In this document: piece by piece, positions 7,452 to 15,071 of the stretch | Layout: the number at the start of each line of letters is the position of its first letter | Position numbering within the stretch: position 1 is the stretch's first letter | From: RI-106 sp964496875 | GTDB taxonomy: Bacteria > Cyanobacteriota > Vampirovibrionia > Obscuribacterales > Obscuribacteraceae | DNA length: 20,034 nucleotides | Assembly (NCBI GenBank): GCA_964496875.1 | Contig: CAZCBH010000096.1 | Location: 1-20,034, forward strand | Reading direction: 5' to 3' | The notes under the pieces: generated by a model | Seen by the model: the letters and a program-made list of their open reading frames with translations, nothing else | What the model was told of the DNA's origin: nothing | Database searches by the model: none | Translations under genes and position numbers: made by a program

Positions 7452-8949
7452 ATTACACTCCGTCTTCAAGAACCTGACCGGCGACGAGAAGCTAACCGCC
7501 GAGAATATGGAAGAAGCGATTCGTGAGGTCCGCAAATCGCTGCTAGAAGCGGACGTCAGCTTGAAGGTGGTAAAAATCTTCATCAGCCGCGTTCGTCAGA
7601 AAGCTCTAGGCGCAGACGTAATCGAGTCTGTCTCGCCTCAACAACAATTCGTCAAAATAGTCCACGACGAACTTGTCACTATCCTTGGTGGCGAGAACAG
7701 CCCCATCGAATTAGAAGGGGAACCTCCTGTTGTAATGCTTCTTGGACTGCAGGGCTCCGGTAAAACCACCGCCTGCGCCAAGCTGGCCTATAAATTGAAA
7801 GCAGAAGGCAAAAAACCGCTGATGGTGGCATGCGATGTGCAGCGACCGGCCGCCATCAAACAGCTCCAAACCCTGGGTGAGCAGATTGACGTCCCTGTCT
7901 TCGCCCTGGAAGACACCAAAGATGTTCAAGACATCGCCGACCAGGCCATGGAGAAAGCCAAGCAAGAAGGACTCTCGCCGGTCATTCTCGATACCGCCGG
8001 TCGCCTGCAGGTAGATACCTTGCTCATGGCCGAGCTCATGATTCTCGACAGAGCCCTGGAGCCTAAAGAGAAGTTGCTGGTTATAGACGCCATGACCGGT
8101 CAGGAGTCTGTAAATGTTGCCGAGACCTTCAATACCCAGCTCGAAGTGACCGGACTCTTGCTCTCAAAAATAGACGGCGATGCCAGGGGCGGTGCGGCTC
8201 TATCCGTCAGAGAAGCTGTCGGCAAACCGATAAAGTTCATCTCTACCGGAGAGAAGCTCGACAACCTGGAGACTTTCTATCCAGACCGCATGGCCAGTCG
8301 CATTCTCGATATGGGCGATGTCCTTTCTCTGGTTGAAAAAGCCCAGCAGAATATCGACGAGAAAGAGGCTGAACGTGTAGCCATGGAGATGATGAAGGGC
8401 GACTTCACCCTCGACATGTTCGTTCAGATGCAGTCGATGATGAAGAAGATGGGCAATATGGGCGACATCATGAAGATGATGGGTCTTGGCGGCATGTTCG
8501 GCATCTCTACCGAGCAGCAGAAACAGATTGCCGAACAGGGCGAAAAAATGATGTCTCAGTATGAAATAGCCATCAATTCGATGACCCCCGATGAACGAAA
8601 GAATCCCGATCTTATCGACTTTCAACGCAAACGCAGAATCGCAAAAGGCTCCGGCTTGAAAGAGGCCCAGATCGGACAATTGTTAAACGAGTTTCAGAAG
8701 ATGCGCCAGATGTTTCAATACCTCAAACCTTTTCTAGGTGGAGGTATGGGAGGAATGGGTGGTATGGGCGGCGGCTTCCCAGGCATGGGTGGCTTTCCCG
8801 GAATGCCCCCCATGGGCGGCGGAATGCAGCCTCCTCCGGGCTTCGACCCCTCCAAAATGAGAATGCCTCCTGGCATGCCCGGAATGCCGGGAGCGGCAAA
8901 AGCAAAAGGCGGCGGCAAGCCCCGGCTTCGCAAAAAGAAACGAAAGTGA
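7429..8949 (+). CDS. ffh: Signal recognition particle GTPase Ffh/SRP54, with long Gly/Met/Pro tail
   Basis: A 506-residue SRP GTPase. With 4.5S RNA it recognises signal sequences on the ribosome and docks with FtsY at the membrane. The N domain (about 1-88) is followed by the G domain with P-loop GLQGSGKTT (106-114), DVQRPAA (136-142), DTAGR (188-192) and SKIDGDARGG (246-255). The methionine-rich M domain covers about 320-433, with the RNA-binding RRIAKGSG (402-409). The protein is longer than the roughly 450 residues usual for Ffh because of residues 437-506: GGM/PGM repeats ending in the basic KPRLRKKKRK. The ATG at 7429 has a purine-rich leader with AAGAGG about 13 nt upstream. rpsP follows 132 nt downstream, a common association. 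Confidence 0.96.
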   Translation: MFDALTDRLHSVFKNLTGDEKLTAENMEEAIREVRKSLLEADVSLKVVKIFISRVRQKALGADVIESVSPQQQFVKIVHDELVTILGGENSPIELEGEPPVVMLLGLQGSGKTTACAKLAYKLKAEGKKPLMVACDVQRPAAIKQLQTLGEQIDVPVFALEDTKDVQDIADQAMEKAKQEGLSPVILDTAGRLQVDTLLMAELMILDRALEPKEKLLVIDAMTGQESVNVAETFNTQLEVTGLLLSKIDGDARGGAALSVREAVGKPIKFISTGEKLDNLETFYPDRMASRILDMGDVLSLVEKAQQNIDEKEAERVAMEMMKGDFTLDMFVQMQSMMKKMGNMGDIMKMMGLGGMFGISTEQQKQIAEQGEKMMSQYEIAINSMTPDERKNPDLIDFQRKRRIAKGSGLKEAQIGQLLNEFQKMRQMFQYLKPFLGGGMGGMGGMGGGFPGMGGFPGMPPMGGGMQPPPGFDPSKMRMPPGMPGMPGAAKAKGGGKPRLRKKKRK

Positions 8950-8953
8950 AGCG

Positions 8954-9000
8954 TAGCTAAGCAATTCAAATCGTAAGTATTGCAAAGCTAGTCTTAGCTA
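8954..9000 (+). repeat. 8-bp inverted repeat in the ffh-rpsP gap
   Basis: TAGCTAAG (8954-8961) and CTTAGCTA (8993-9000) are exact reverse complements separated by 31 nt, just after the ffh stop. No T tract follows, so it is not a standard rho-independent terminator. A TAGAAT at 9030-9035 further on is a possible -10 for rpsP, but I find no matching -35. Confidence 0.3.
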
Positions 9001-9081
9001 AATATAGCGGTCCCGGGACAAATTCCTGGTAGAATATCCACTTTCAATACATATTGTTGATGCATCCGAGAGGAAAGTTAC

Positions 9082-9348
9082 GTGGTAAAGATAAGGCTGA
9101 AGCGCATCGGCGCCAAAAAAGCCCCTCACTACCGAATAGTCGCTGTTGACAATCGCGTAAGACGCGATGGTAAGCCACTGGAAGAAGTTGGCTACTACAA
9201 TCCTCGTTCTAAAGAACTAAAAGTCAATAGAGAAGCAGTCGAAAAATGGATCAAAAACGGCGCTCAACCAAGCGATACGGTAACAAGCCTTTTAAAAAGG
9301 GCGGAGGCGGCTTCAAAGGCAGCAGAGGGCGCTACCCAACCAAGTTAA
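9082..9348 (+). CDS. rpsP: 30S ribosomal protein S16
   Basis: An 88-residue S16, within the usual 80-90 range. The N-terminus VKIRLKRIGAKKAPHYRIV and the VGYYNP motif (36-41) are diagnostic. It is an assembly protein of the 30S body. It starts at GTG 9082, with AGGAAA about 8 nt upstream. The C-terminal 34 codons overlap, in another frame, the first codons of the KH gene. That tail (SLLKRAEAASKAAEGATQPS) is alanine-rich and poorly conserved in the family, so it can tolerate the double coding. Confidence 0.95.
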   Translation: MVKIRLKRIGAKKAPHYRIVAVDNRVRRDGKPLEEVGYYNPRSKELKVNREAVEKWIKNGAQPSDTVTSLLKRAEAASKAAEGATQPS

Positions 9349-9593
9349 TCGAGTCTGACGCAGCTGAAGACCTGGCCGAGTACATATTGAAGGTTCTTGC
9401 AAGAGAGCCTGATTCTCTGCACTTCGAAAGAAAGAACTTCGGACCCAGAAAGTGCCGTTTGAGCGTAAAATGCGACCCTTCCGTCACCGGTAGATTAATC
9501 GGTAAAGACGGCAGGACCATTTCGGCTTTACGAGCCCTGATCAAAGCGGCATCCGGCAGATACGGCAAACGAGTAGACATAGTGGTCTCTTAG
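9246..9593 (+). CDS. khpA: KH-domain RNA-binding protein KhpA with basic N-terminal extension
   Basis: A 115-residue protein whose residues about 38-115 match KhpA/YlqC: DLAEYILKVLAREPDSL, then the KH signature GRLIGKDGRTISALRALI with the GxxG loop GKDG (86-89). KhpA proteins bind RNA, often with KhpB, and the gene commonly follows rpsP. Here the only ATG lies 103 nt inside rpsP. That gives a 37-residue extension very rich in Lys, Arg and Gly (RYGNKPFKKGGGGFKGSRGR) that is absent from ordinary KhpA of about 75-80 residues. No standard alternative start fits just before the KH domain; a CTG (L43) or a TTG within the first helix (L48) would trim the domain. The KH assignment is sure, the start less so. 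It is followed by a TAGTG overlap. Confidence 0.85.
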   Translation: MDQKRRSTKRYGNKPFKKGGGGFKGSRGRYPTKLIESDAAEDLAEYILKVLAREPDSLHFERKNFGPRKCRLSVKCDPSVTGRLIGKDGRTISALRALIKAASGRYGKRVDIVVS

Positions 9594-9901
9594 TGGACAA
9601 GTCCGAGCCCGCAAACAAATCTCAGAATCAAGACGAGAATCTCCTCGAGATTCTCGTATCTGACGGCCTTATTTCTGCCGCTCAGGCAGAGTTGGTCAAA
9701 CAAGATTCCCTGAATACCGGAATGAACCTGGACGAGATTCTTATCGCCCGGGGCTGGGTAAAAGAAGAAGCTCTCGAGCAATACAACCGCAACCGGAGCA
9801 AAGTCAAGACCACCGTACCAGCCACAGAGCTTGGCTATGAAGACCATCTCAAGAAGTATCGTTTTATTCTTGCGGATATTCTCGGCGAATCGAGCGAGTA
9901 G
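9593..9901 (+). CDS. Small protein with a T2SSE_N/MshEN-like fold
   Basis: A 102-residue protein starting with GTG that shares one base with the khpA stop (TAGTG, 9591-9595), so translation is probably coupled. Residues about 16-62 (LLEILVSDGLISAAQAELVKQ, then LDEILIARGWVKEEAL) follow the pattern of the N-terminal domain of type II secretion/type IV pilus ATPases (T2SSE_N). In MshE-like proteins that domain can bind cyclic di-GMP; binding here is not implied. No ATPase domain follows, and the C-terminal 40 residues are charged. It occupies the position where ylqD, rimM or trmD often lie next to khpA. The function is unknown. Confidence 0.6.
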   Translation: MDKSEPANKSQNQDENLLEILVSDGLISAAQAELVKQDSLNTGMNLDEILIARGWVKEEALEQYNRNRSKVKTTVPATELGYEDHLKKYRFILADILGESSE

Positions 9902-9907
9902 ATTCAA

Positions 9908-10540
9908 ATGAAAGAAGAATTCCGGCTACGTCGGGCTACCCTGGATGATGCCGCCGCCATCGTCGAGATCTACCGCCCCTATTGCCGAGAGACCATCATC
10001 ACCTTCGAAACCGAAGCGCCACAGGTCGACGAAATGGCTGCCAGAATCAAAGAAATCGGCAGCACCCTGCCCTGGCTGGTAGCTGTCGCAGATACGGATT
10101 CAGGGTCCAGGATAGGGGGTTACGCCTATGCCGCCCGCCATCGTGCCCGCCGCGGATATCAATGGTCGGTGGAGACCTCGGTATACTTAGACCCAGAGTT
10201 TCGAGGCAAGGGGCTTGGCAGTTTCTTGTACAATGCCCTCTTTCAATTGCTTGAAAAGCAGGGCTATATCAACGCCTATGCCGGAATTGCCCTGCCGAAC
10301 GCAACCAGCGAAGCTCTGCATCGCGCTTTTCATTTCGAGCCCGTTGGTGTCTATAAAAAAGTCGGCTATAAAATGAACCAGTGGATAGATGTCGCCTGGT
10401 GGCACCGGCAGCTCAACGCTTATCCTTATCCCGATCCAGATACTAAAGCCTCTTCCGGCTGGGAGCCGCCGGATCCAATAGCCATCGATGCGCTTGGGGC
10501 GGAGACGAATCGTATTCTCGAGATCTGCCACCATATTTGA
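9908..10540 (+). CDS. GNAT N-acetyltransferase, phosphinothricin/amino-acid acetyltransferase-like (COG1247)
   Basis: A 210-residue GNAT enzyme that should transfer an acetyl group from acetyl-CoA to a small amine. It has the N-terminal RLRRATLDDAAAIVEIY, the acetyl-CoA-binding motif A VYLDPEFRGKGLGSFLY (RGKGLG at 99-104) and the C-terminal block FEPVGVYKKVGYKMNQWIDVAWWHR (143-167). These are hallmarks of the Pat/Bar/MnaT group, many of which acetylate amino-acid analogues such as methionine sulfoximine or phosphinothricin. Resistance cannot be inferred from this alone. About 40 residues at the C-terminus exceed the usual length. It begins 6 nt after the preceding gene, suggesting the same transcript. 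Confidence 0.88.
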   Translation: MKEEFRLRRATLDDAAAIVEIYRPYCRETIITFETEAPQVDEMAARIKEIGSTLPWLVAVADTDSGSRIGGYAYAARHRARRGYQWSVETSVYLDPEFRGKGLGSFLYNALFQLLEKQGYINAYAGIALPNATSEALHRAFHFEPVGVYKKVGYKMNQWIDVAWWHRQLNAYPYPDPDTKASSGWEPPDPIAIDALGAETNRILEICHHI

Positions 10541-10565
10541 GACTATTCCAAGCAATCGAGCACCA

Positions 10566-10571
10566 TATAAT
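10566..10571 (+). promoter_or_regulatory. Probable -10 box for the TPR/retropepsin gene
   Basis: TATAAT lies 28 nt upstream of the ATG at 10600. TTGAGA at 10537-10542 is a good -35 sequence but at a 23-nt spacing, too long for a normal promoter. The -10 alone is suggestive. Confidence 0.3.
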
Positions 10572-10599
10572 CGGGCCAGAGATCGGGTAAACTATAAGC

Positions 10600-11799
10600 A
10601 TGAATCTTATAAAGCACCTGAAAAATATCGCCAAATCGGCCGTAATACCGGCTTTAGCAGGGTTCTTTCTGAGCCAGCCGATCGGGGTCCTGGCGGCAGA
10701 TTATTTCGCCGCAGGAGTAAAACTCTTTGACAGCCAAAGGTATTCTGAAGCGGCTCAATATTTCAAACATGTGCTTCGAACCAATCCCAAACACACCCAG
10801 GCAATGTACTATCTGGGAGCATCCTTGCAAAATTCCGGCGATATTGCAGGAGCAAAAAGCTTCTACAATCACCTGATTCGCAACTATCCTCGCTCGGAAG
10901 GGGCGCGCTATGCGGCCACAGCCATGCAGACCTTGAATCAAAGCGGGACTTCTAGTGCCGGCGCAAATTCAGGCACGGTCGCAAATACCAGCGCCAGGCG
11001 CAGCAGCAGCAGCACAGATTACATCCCTGATGCCGAAAGCGTCGGTTTCCGAAAAAGCGCCGATCAAGAGCACCTGATGGTCAACTGTCGCATCAACGGT
11101 CGCAACCTGCCGATGATCTTCGACACCGGCTCTACCATCTGTATGATCGGCAAGAATCATCTACAGCAAATAGGCATGGCACCACCCGCCGGTGCCCCCA
11201 CCAATAAAGTGAAGGCGGTGGGCGGCGTGGTCGACGCCTGGGAAGTGCCGGCTCAAATAGCGCTGGGTAGAATCGTCAGGACTGTCGACCTGGTTGTGAT
11301 TGAACAGTTACGCAATCCGCTATTAGGCCAGTCTTTCTACGGAGATCTCAAATACGAGGTGGACAACGCTCGTGGTCAGATCGCCTTCAAAAAACCGGGC
11401 GGCAAAGGAGATTTTGTCCAGGCCGGCTCCATCGACATCCCCCTGACGGTGGAAGGCAGTAATCTAATCGTCACCGCCAAGGTCAACGGCAGACCGATGC
11501 CGTTTTATTTTGACACCGGTGCCGGTGCCAGCATAATGCCCCTTCAAATGATGAAAGCAATGGGAGATCAAGGCTTCCGCAAGGTAGGTGAGAGCGATGC
11601 CACCGGAGCGGCCGGTACAACGAAAAGCGAAAGGTATGAGGTCGATTCGATTGAGCTTGGACCGATTCGTAAACAAGGGCTGGTTATAGCTGTCTCCGCC
11701 GACTACAAATATAAATACGGTTTACTTGGAAGGGACTTCTTCGGAAACAAACGCTTTACCGTGGACAAAGCCAATAAAAAACTGCATTTTTATCGCTAA
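10600..11799 (+). CDS. Secreted TPR protein with two tandem retropepsin-like aspartic protease domains
   Basis: A 399-residue protein. A signal peptide with a basic start (KHLKNIAK) has a likely cleavage at VLAA (about 32/33). Residues 36-110 hold two TPR-like repeats (AAQYFKHVLRTNPKHTQAMYYLG, then DIAGAKSFYNHLIRNYP). A Ser/Asn/Ala-rich linker follows (113-138). Two protease domains come next: domain 1 has the active motif NGRNLPMIFDTGS (Asp175) and ends at LLGQSFYGDLKYEVD (241-255); domain 2 has NGRPMPFYFDTGA (Asp305) and ends at LLGRDFFGNKRFTVD (375-389). Each half carries the DTG catalytic motif and the C-terminal LLG segment. Retropepsin-type proteases normally need two subunits for one active site, so this single chain could form an internal dimer; that is inference. 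Its stop overlaps the stop of the opposing glycosyltransferase. Confidence 0.82.
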   Translation: MNLIKHLKNIAKSAVIPALAGFFLSQPIGVLAADYFAAGVKLFDSQRYSEAAQYFKHVLRTNPKHTQAMYYLGASLQNSGDIAGAKSFYNHLIRNYPRSEGARYAATAMQTLNQSGTSSAGANSGTVANTSARRSSSSTDYIPDAESVGFRKSADQEHLMVNCRINGRNLPMIFDTGSTICMIGKNHLQQIGMAPPAGAPTNKVKAVGGVVDAWEVPAQIALGRIVRTVDLVVIEQLRNPLLGQSFYGDLKYEVDNARGQIAFKKPGGKGDFVQAGSIDIPLTVEGSNLIVTAKVNGRPMPFYFDTGAGASIMPLQMMKAMGDQGFRKVGESDATGAAGTTKSERYEVDSIELGPIRKQGLVIAVSADYKYKYGLLGRDFFGNKRFTVDKANKKLHFYR

Positions 11800-12563
11800 C
11801 CTACAGTACGCAACTCTTCTCTAAAATATCGAATCTTGCGACGAACATAGTCACTGTATATGGTTGCAAGCCTGAACCCCATAGCACCGTCCAGGCAACC
11901 ACCACGCACCAGATAACGATAAAAGAAAGTCCACAGTGGATGAAAGATTTCATTAATAGGATGCGCCCGCCAACCGCTGCGGCCCTGAAGAACAAACTCT
12001 CGCGCCGAGAGCCTGGCGTACTTCTCCATGGCCTCTTCAAATTGCTCGACGTTCTTGTAGGCATAATGATGCATTTCTGCCCGGAGCATGCCCACCGGCC
12101 CATCTATATGGATGGCTTCGTGAACCAGACGATCGTTAAAAAGACCGGCTCCTCTTTGAATGAGACGCAACTGGGCATCGGGATAGAAGCCACCATGGGC
12201 GACTCGAACATCGCCTATATAAAGTGCCCGGGGAATGCGATAGCCCAGAAATTCTTTAGCCGAAGCATTTTTCAACAGTTCCGCAATCTCTTCGACCAGC
12301 TCCGCTGTCAGAACTTCGTCGGCATCGAGGCTGAGTACCCAGTCTCCCTTCGCCAGTCCCAGCGCAAAGTTCTTCTGGGCTGCGTAGCCGAGCCAGTCTT
12401 GATGAATCACCTCAGCACCAAGACCAGCGGCAATCTCTCTGGTGCCATCACTGGAGCCGGAGTCAACCAGAATAACTTCCTCGGCGATAGACTGGACCGC
12501 GTCCAGCACCCGACCAATCGTGCGCTCTTCGTCCTGGGCGATTATCACTACCGATAGTGTCAT
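11796..12563 (-). CDS. Family 2 glycosyltransferase (WaaE/KdtX-like)
   Basis: A 255-residue GT-A glycosyltransferase. The start MTLSVVIIAQDEERTI leads to the nucleotide-binding DSGSSDGT (34-41), and the metal-binding LDADE (79-83) follows. GYRIPRALYIGDVRVAHGGFYPDAQLRL and the VHEAIHIDGPVG block are typical of the WaaE/KdtX group, which adds sugars to lipopolysaccharide core or related glycans. No membrane anchor is obvious; a hydrophobic patch near 212-222 (FHPLWTFFYRY) may be peripheral. The ATG directly abuts the stop of the upstream protease gene (TAAATG), so they are one transcriptional unit. Its stop TAG overlaps the TAA of the converging TPR protein within CTAA at 11796-11799. The acceptor is unknown. 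Confidence 0.88.
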   Translation of the reverse strand: MTLSVVIIAQDEERTIGRVLDAVQSIAEEVILVDSGSSDGTREIAAGLGAEVIHQDWLGYAAQKNFALGLAKGDWVLSLDADEVLTAELVEEIAELLKNASAKEFLGYRIPRALYIGDVRVAHGGFYPDAQLRLIQRGAGLFNDRLVHEAIHIDGPVGMLRAEMHHYAYKNVEQFEEAMEKYARLSAREFVLQGRSGWRAHPINEIFHPLWTFFYRYLVRGGCLDGAMGFRLATIYSDYVRRKIRYFREELRTVG

Positions 12564-13925
12564 TTATCTCAAGCGGGTAAATTTGATGACCTTATTGACG
12601 TTGTCTATCGAATAACGATAGTCCTTGAAAAACGACTGCCCGAGCAGCGGATGGGGGATGGTGGCAGAAGGGTCCACCGCCACATCGAAATCATGGTGTT
12701 CAATCGGTCCCATTTTTATGGAGCGAATCGGAAAAACAAGGTTGTGCGATATTCCCTGTACCCCATGAGATAGGGACTTGCGAGCGTCGCTGGGAACGAC
12801 CAACCCTAGCTGCCTGACGTGTTCCGAAGTTAAAAGAACTCCAGAAGCCCCGGTATCGAAATACATCGGAAGCTTGCGACCATTGACCTCCACATCGACG
12901 ATAATCTCTTTACCTTCATTTGTAAAAGGAACTTCGTAGCGGTTACTGTTGCTGCCGGCGTATATTGAACCGATGCTCTGCCTTACGCCGGACCTGTCGT
13001 TGCGGACAAAGTGGATTGTCTTTCCGGCAGAATCGATTGTGTAGTGGAAATCAGCGAAGAAAGTCTGCCCAAGAAGAGGCTCCCCGCTGAAGGGTGGAAC
13101 ATAGCTGATCAGAAAGTTCTTTTTCTCGATAGGACCGACCTTGAGGTCGACTCTCATCACCCATGTGGCTTGAGCGCCCCCGGCTCCGACGCCTCTGGAA
13201 TAACCTATCGGTGGTCCTTTAGGAGGCTGGATTCCAAGCTGTTTCAAGTGAGTCGCTCCAAATACGCAACCCTCCGCCCCGGTATCGAAGAACATGGTGA
13301 TTCTTCGCCCGTTCACCGAAGCATCGATAAACTGATGATCACTTCCTGGTTTGGTCTGGTAATGAATTCGCGCCTCCGCTGGCAGATTATCGTAGCTCTT
13401 CTGAGACACACCCGAAGCCGCCCCGGAGGCAACCGATGCCGAGTCCGCCGTGCCTCGATTGGAATTCGAGGTGGCCCTGGACGCGGCCGGTCTCGCCGCC
13501 GCAGTCGAAGACGAAGCCGAAGCTGTCCCCTGGGCTGCCGCCACTGCAGCTACGTAGGCAGATGGGTTCACCTTTTGCAAATGAGTACAGGCTTTGTCAT
13601 AGACAGAAGTTTTATAGCCAAATTGCATAGCGCGACTGAACATAGCCGAGGCATTCTTCAAATCACCGGCGTTCTCATAGCAAACCCCGAGGAAATAATA
13701 GGCTCGATAGTCCCGAGGATTCTTCTTCAGACAGATTCCCAGGTTTTTAATGGCCTGGGGATACTCGCCTTTTTTGACATGGGCGACGCCCAGACGGAAC
13801 TCTTCGTCGGCAGCTATAGACCCATGCGAAGAAAGCACAAAACACAGAGCAGCCAGGAAAAAACAGGCTGCCAGGCGCCAGGAACGGGACAAGAATGAGG
13901 ACGCCGCTATCGATTTACAAGCCAT
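12564..13925 (-). CDS. Secreted TPR protein with two tandem retropepsin-like aspartic protease domains (second copy)
   Basis: A 453-residue paralogue of the protein at 10600-11799 with the same plan. It has a signal peptide (hydrophobic LAACFFLAALCFVL at 18-31, cleavage near SIAA, 38/39) and TPR-like repeats (about 41-118). A long Ala/Ser linker follows (124-176). Protease domain 1 has NGRRITMFFDTGA (Asp214) and LLGQTFFADFHYTID (284-298). Domain 2 has NGRKLPMYFDTGA (Asp357) and LLGQSFFKDYRYSID (427-441). Both DTG motifs are intact. It starts 12 nt after the acyl-CoA dehydrogenase stop and abuts the glycosyltransferase, so it is the middle gene of a three-gene set. Partners and substrates are unknown. 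Confidence 0.82.
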   Translation of the reverse strand: MACKSIAASSFLSRSWRLAACFFLAALCFVLSSHGSIAADEEFRLGVAHVKKGEYPQAIKNLGICLKKNPRDYRAYYFLGVCYENAGDLKNASAMFSRAMQFGYKTSVYDKACTHLQKVNPSAYVAAVAAAQGTASASSSTAAARPAASRATSNSNRGTADSASVASGAASGVSQKSYDNLPAEARIHYQTKPGSDHQFIDASVNGRRITMFFDTGAEGCVFGATHLKQLGIQPPKGPPIGYSRGVGAGGAQATWVMRVDLKVGPIEKKNFLISYVPPFSGEPLLGQTFFADFHYTIDSAGKTIHFVRNDRSGVRQSIGSIYAGSNSNRYEVPFTNEGKEIIVDVEVNGRKLPMYFDTGASGVLLTSEHVRQLGLVVPSDARKSLSHGVQGISHNLVFPIRSIKMGPIEHHDFDVAVDPSATIPHPLLGQSFFKDYRYSIDNVNKVIKFTRLR

Positions 13926-13937
13926 ATTTAGAGTCTA

Positions 13938-15071
13938 TCAGGAACCAATCTCGCGGGCTACGATGTTCTTTTGAATCTCCGCCGTCCCTTCGCAAATCTC
14001 CATTACCTTGGCGTCTCTATAGAGCTTCTCCATCGGCAGATCGCAGCTCAAACCGGCTGCTCCGAAGATTTGAACCGCTTCAGCGCTGTGCACCTGGGCG
14101 ACCCGGGCGGCATAATATTTGCACATGGCGGCATTTTTGCGAAATTCGGTCGGCTCTTCATCTTTGCTCCAGGCGGCTCGGTAGGTCAGCAGCCGGGCTC
14201 CACAAGATTCTGACGACATATCCGCCAGCTTCCATTGAATAGCCTGAAGTTTGCCGATAGCGGCACCAAACTGCTCTCTAGAGCGAGCCCGCTCCACCGA
14301 ATGGGCAAGGGCTGTATCAGTCAGCCCGACAGCACAGGCGGCGGCTAAGACTTTGATAAAATCCATACCGTGCAGAAGCGCTTCTTCCTGGGACGTGGAA
14401 CCCTCTACGCCACCCAGCCTGGAAGCCTCGTCCAGCTTCAGTTTTTCGAAAGAGATGTTATTGGTTCTGGCACCGGCAAGACCGAGCTTCTTGAGATTGG
14501 CAGAAATTTTGACCGCTTCTTTCAATTGGCTCAGGTCGACAAGCCAGAGCGCCAGGGGAGACTCCCCGGTCTTAGCGGTGACAACGGCAAGCTCCGCCAC
14601 ATCACCGTTGACTACCCAGGTCTTCTCTGCGGTTAATAGATAGTCTTTATCGACCAGGGCGGCAATACCCATATAGTCACTGCCGGCGCCCTCTTCGGTG
14701 GCAGCCACCGTGGCTATGCATTCCCCCCGGGCAAGCAGGGGCAGATACCGGGACTTTTGAGTATCGGTGCCGAATTTCTGAATCAACTCGGCGGCTGTGA
14801 GATGGCTGGCGACAGACATAGCCAGACCGGCATCAACCTGCCCGAGAGCCTGTATCAAAAGAGCGGTGTGAATAAAGGGCTCTCCACCGCCGCCGTACTC
14901 CTTGGCCACGGAAGTTCCCAGGAAGCCTTTCTGTCCGAGGCTTTCGAAAACGCTCTTGACCTTATCAGGATCAATCTCCAGGTCTTTCACCCGGGGTTCG
15001 ATCTCGCTTGCCAGGAACTTCTTGTAATCTTCGAAAAGCTCTGTTTGTAACGAACTCAAAAATGTGTTCAC
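13938..15071 (-). CDS. Acyl-CoA dehydrogenase
   Basis: A 377-residue flavoenzyme of the usual family size, which introduces an alpha-beta double bond into acyl-CoA thioesters and passes electrons to ETF. It has the N-terminal helical domain (1-115) and the FAD-binding CIATVAATEEGAGSD (118-132). The beta domain contains LTAEKTWVVNG (146-156). The C-terminal signatures are RSREQFGAAIGKLQAIQWKLADM (263-285) and the catalytic Glu361 in YRDAKVMEICEGTAEIQKNIVAREIG. Position of the base matches the short/medium-chain type. Chain-length preference cannot be read. The start is GTG at 15071, with GGAGG about 12 nt upstream. It heads a minus-strand unit with the protease and glycosyltransferase genes. 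Confidence 0.92.
   Translation of the reverse strand: MNTFLSSLQTELFEDYKKFLASEIEPRVKDLEIDPDKVKSVFESLGQKGFLGTSVAKEYGGGGEPFIHTALLIQALGQVDAGLAMSVASHLTAAELIQKFGTDTQKSRYLPLLARGECIATVAATEEGAGSDYMGIAALVDKDYLLTAEKTWVVNGDVAELAVVTAKTGESPLALWLVDLSQLKEAVKISANLKKLGLAGARTNNISFEKLKLDEASRLGGVEGSTSQEEALLHGMDFIKVLAAACAVGLTDTALAHSVERARSREQFGAAIGKLQAIQWKLADMSSESCGARLLTYRAAWSKDEEPTEFRKNAAMCKYYAARVAQVHSAEAVQIFGAAGLSCDLPMEKLYRDAKVMEICEGTAEIQKNIVAREIGS

Noticed and set aside
8200..8679. 159-residue minus-strand ORF antisense to ffh
   Set aside because: His/Leu-rich translation typical of antisense to a methionine-rich domain; no initiation signal.
8954..9000. Inverted repeat after ffh as a rho-independent terminator
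   Set aside because: The loop is 31 nt and no T tract follows; listed only as an inverted repeat.
13011..13898. 295-residue plus-strand ORF antisense to the second retropepsin gene
   Set aside because: Arg/Ser-rich low-complexity translation with no motif; the minus-strand frame has a signal peptide and two DTG domains.
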